From: CAWEQO01 sp963811225
Lineage (GTDB): Bacteria > Chloroflexota > Anaerolineae > Anaerolineales > Anaerolineaceae
NCBI GenBank assembly: GCA_963811225.1
Contig: CAWEQO010000012.1
Span: 248,001 to 312,000 of the forward strand
Reading direction: 5' to 3'
Length of the DNA: 64,000 nucleotides
Part shown: piece after piece, positions 61,794 through 64,000 of the stretch
Layout: the number at the start of each line of letters is the position of its first letter
Position numbering within the stretch: the first letter of the stretch is position 1
Made by a program: the position numbers and the translations under genes
Notes under the pieces: model-generated
Database searches by the model: none
The model's input: the letters and a program-made list of their open reading frames with translations, nothing else
What the model was told of the DNA's origin: nothing

Positions 61794-62916
61794 ACAACCA
61801 CGCCATTCCAAACCGGCCAGTGCGCCGCATCGCTTACTTTGTCACCCCACACGGATTTGGTCATGCTGCCCGCAGCGCCGCCGTCATGGCGGCCATCTAC
61901 GCCAGGCTCCCGGATGTCCATTCGATATCTATACGAAAGTTCCCGTCTGGTTTTTCAGGGAATCTTTCCGTCAACAAGCCTTCACCTACCATGAGCTTCA
62001 ATCCGACATCGGCGTGGTGCAAACCTCCCCGATGCAAGAGGACCTCGACGCCACCATCCAGGCCCTCAACGACTTCCTCCCCTTCGACCCTGCCCTGGTA
62101 CAGTCACTAGCCGGTGAGCTGCGTTCTCAGGGCGACGAGCTGGTGATCTGCGATATCGCCCCGCTTGGCATTGCAGTGGCGGCTGCCTCAGGCCTCCCCT
62201 CAGTCCTGATCGAGAATTTCACCTGGGACTGGATCTACACCGGCTATCTCGACGTCGAGCCGCGCTTTGAGCCCCACATCCGCTACCTGCGCGACGTTTT
62301 CCATTCCGCCACGGTCCATATCCAGGCCACGCCCGTCTCCGCGCCATCTCCGTCCGCCCTGTTGGTTACCGATCCCATCGGGCGCGCCCCGACCACTCCG
62401 GCTTCCGAAGTGCGCCGCAAACTCGGCATTCCGGAAGGCGAGCGAATGGTGCTGTTGACCATGGGCGGCATCCAGGAGCAGTATGCGTTCCTCGACCGGC
62501 TGCCCGAGATGGAAGGCATCCACCTGGTCATCCCTGGCGCCAGCCGCGTTCCGCAGTTTGCCGGTCACCTGGCGCTCTTGCCGCATCACTCCAGCTTCTA
62601 CCACCCCGACCTGATCCACGCCAGTGACGCCGTGATCGGCAAGGCCGGTTACAGCACCATCGCCGAGACCTATCATGCCGGAGCGCCGTTTGGCTACTTG
62701 ATCCGACAAGATTGGCGGGAATCTGCTCCCCTGGCGGAGTTCATCCGGGCTGAAATGCCCGGCGTAGAGGTCTCCAACACCCGCTTCGAAAACGGCGATC
62801 TCAGCGCCACCATCTCCACCCTGCTGGGTTTGCCCACCCGCTGGCGCAGCGAGCCGGACGGGGCCGGGCAGGCCGCAGAACACATCCTCCAATTGCTTTC
62901 CAACTCCAAAAAATAG
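61790..62916 (+). pseudogene. Glycosyltransferase-like protein (GT-B fold), frameshifted
   Basis: The frame from ATG 61790 begins with RRIAYFVTPHGFGHAARSAAV, a GT-B/MurG-like N-terminus, and is lost after LPDVH at about 61922. Reading resumes with a missing base as FDIYTKVPVWFF and continues to 62916. Restoring one T in CCATTCGAT would join them. The C-terminal part has GGIQEQYAFLDRL and the family's AVIGKAGYSTIAETYHAGAP. It is co-translated with ybaK and followed 10 bases later by a nucleotidyltransferase-like gene. The sugar donor and acceptor are unknown. A real mutation or a homopolymer sequence error are both possible. Confidence 0.78.
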
Positions 62917-62925
62917 AGGAAACCG

Positions 62926-63693
62926 ATGATTGATCGTCAGGATCTGATTCATGCTCTGCATTCTTGCCTGAAGCCGATGGATAACGTCAATGCCATGTGG
63001 GAGGCAGGCGCGGCAGCCTTTGACAGGGTCGATGAGTGGTCTGATCTGGATTTGCAGGTGGATGCCGCCGATGGGACCGTACCGGAAACGGTCGCGGCTA
63101 TTGAAGACGCCCTGCAAGCCCTGGCGCCCTTTGACCTGCGTTACGAGCTTCCACAGCCCTCCTGGCACGGTCACTGGCAGGCCTTCTACCACGTGGAAGG
63201 CTCCAGCCCCTTCCACATCATCGATCTGGTGGTGATGGAGAACAGCAGCCCCAACAAGTTCTTGCAGGCCGAGATCCACGGCCAACCGGTCGTGCATTTC
63301 GACAAGCAGAACGTGATCGTCCCTGAGCCTTTTGACAGGCAGGGGTTCAATGGGCTGCTGCGGCGGCGTTTGGAGGCCGTGCAAGGGATCTTTGCCATGT
63401 CCAAACCTTTCCTGCTCAAAGAGTACAACCGCGGCAATGACATCGAAGCCCTGGCCTATTACCACTCCAACACCCTGCGCCCGCTGGTCGAAGCCCTGCA
63501 TATTCGCTACAATCCCACCCAGTACAACTTCTACACCCGCTACATCTACTACGCCTTCCCGCGTGACATCATCCTGCAGCTGGAGAAGCTCTTCTTCATC
63601 GGCAGTCCCGCCGAGCTGCCCGCCAAGCGCCTGATCGCCGAGCAGCTCTTCGAAGAGACCCTCGCCAGCATCGATCCGGACTCGCTGCCATGA
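62926..63693 (+). CDS. Nucleotidyltransferase-domain protein
   Basis: The 255-aa protein has the nucleotidyltransferase motif in GAAAFDRVDEWSDLDLQV (about 28-45), with the metal-binding D-x-D pair, and a helical C-terminal half. It resembles stand-alone aminoglycoside-type or HEPN-linked nucleotidyltransferases, without evidence for a resistance function. The ATG has AGAGGAAA upstream. Its stop overlaps the start of the next gene as ATGA (63690-63693). Confidence 0.75.
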   Translation: MIDRQDLIHALHSCLKPMDNVNAMWEAGAAAFDRVDEWSDLDLQVDAADGTVPETVAAIEDALQALAPFDLRYELPQPSWHGHWQAFYHVEGSSPFHIIDLVVMENSSPNKFLQAEIHGQPVVHFDKQNVIVPEPFDRQGFNGLLRRRLEAVQGIFAMSKPFLLKEYNRGNDIEALAYYHSNTLRPLVEALHIRYNPTQYNFYTRYIYYAFPRDIILQLEKLFFIGSPAELPAKRLIAEQLFEETLASIDPDSLP

Positions 63694-64000
63694 ACATCGT
63701 CCTGCAGCCGTTCGAGCTTGCAGACGTCGACCGCCTTCTATCTTGGGTACCCGATGACGAATTCCTGATGCTGTGGTCCGGGCCGTTCTTTACCCCGCCC
63801 CTCGATCGTCTGCAGGTGGAGGCCTACTGCCTGACCGGCCAGTGCGACCCATCCCTGCGTAAGATCTACAAAGCCGTCGACTGCGACAGCGGCGCGGCTG
63901 TCGGTCACATCGAGCTGAACAACATCGACCAGCGCAACTCGTTCGGCCAGCGTGTCGAAGGTGCTGGTGGGCGAGAAACACTTCCAGAAGCAGGGCGTCG
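63690..64000 (+). pseudogene. GNAT-family acetyltransferase, partial and frameshifted
   Basis: The gene begins MNIVLQPFELADVDRLLSWV, typical of RimJ-like GNAT proteins, and runs off the right edge. After IDQRN the frame is lost within AACTCG (63936-63941). With one base removed it continues as RSASVSKVLVGEKHFQKQGV, which fits the GNAT acetyl-CoA-binding region. The 63-aa open frame on the other strand is a shadow. Co-translation with the upstream gene is implied by the ATGA overlap. Confidence 0.75.

Overview
The window looks like a chromosome segment of an anaerobic member of the Chloroflexota, most likely class Anaerolineae. This is inferred from gene content: a fused ADP-forming acetyl-CoA synthetase (fermentative acetate/ATP production), folate-type TrmFO, a zinc-ribbon L32, an SDR-type threonine dehydrogenase, a YkoEDC-like ECF transporter and a corrinoid methyltransferase homologue, together with high GC and mostly SigA-like promoters. 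No rRNA, tRNA or CRISPR array was seen. No database search was possible, so family calls rest on motifs read by eye.

Layout. 1-6.5 kb (minus): a small two-helix membrane protein and two TPR proteins (one 1823 aa, one running off the left edge), preceded by a near-consensus sigma-54 promoter. 6.6-11.2 kb (minus): an operon of rpoN (interrupted by one in-frame amber codon just before the RpoN-box region), a PAS-GAF-PAS histidine kinase and an NtrC-type regulator without a DNA-binding domain. 11.3-25.3 kb (plus): mainly housekeeping genes, including trmFO (frameshifted), an M28 peptidase, a soluble histidine kinase, hflX, rpmF (minus), a methyltransferase, a PP2C-like phosphatase, secD-secF, a threonine dehydrogenase-like epimerase, htpG and a D-2-hydroxyacid dehydrogenase. 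25.3-28.3 kb: a decayed TetR remnant and the ADP-forming acyl-CoA synthetase.

28.4-31.5 kb: an IS1634-type element inserted exactly in the target-site duplication of an IS4-type element. 31.5-40 kb: a pair of zinc-ribbon membrane proteins, a DUF4342 protein, a voltage-gated-like ion channel with an atypical filter, an APC permease with UspA domains, a fatty-acid-hydroxylase-like enzyme and an M48 protease. 40.5-49.3 kb: two giant secreted proteins, RCC1 repeats or an M6 metalloprotease followed by tandem cadherin-like repeats and the same C-terminal PxKF-like module. 49.3-53.5 kb: a nitroreductase, two YsnF/AvaK stress proteins and a GSP39-like SDR. 53.7-58.5 kb: an apparent operon of a non-pyrrolysine MtmB homologue, a 25-aa membrane peptide and an EcfS-EcfA-EcfT importer. 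58.6-61.2 kb: a second, inverted copy of the IS4 element inserted in the terminal repeat of an rve-type IS. 61.3-64 kb: a tightly overlapping operon of YbaK, a glycosyltransferase-like protein (frameshifted), a nucleotidyltransferase-like protein and a GNAT acetyltransferase (frameshifted, cut by the window edge).

Two themes deserve attention: the sigma-54 module (broken sigma factor, kinase, DNA-binding-less activator and an adjacent sigma-54 promoter driving the TPR operon), and the MtmB-like/ECF operon, where the pyrrolysine position is encoded by an ordinary Leu codon. Several single-base lesions (trmFO, the RCC1 protein, the glycosyltransferase, GNAT, rpoN) may be real decay or residual assembly errors; the three +1 shifts can all be placed in the same hexamer, AACTCG.
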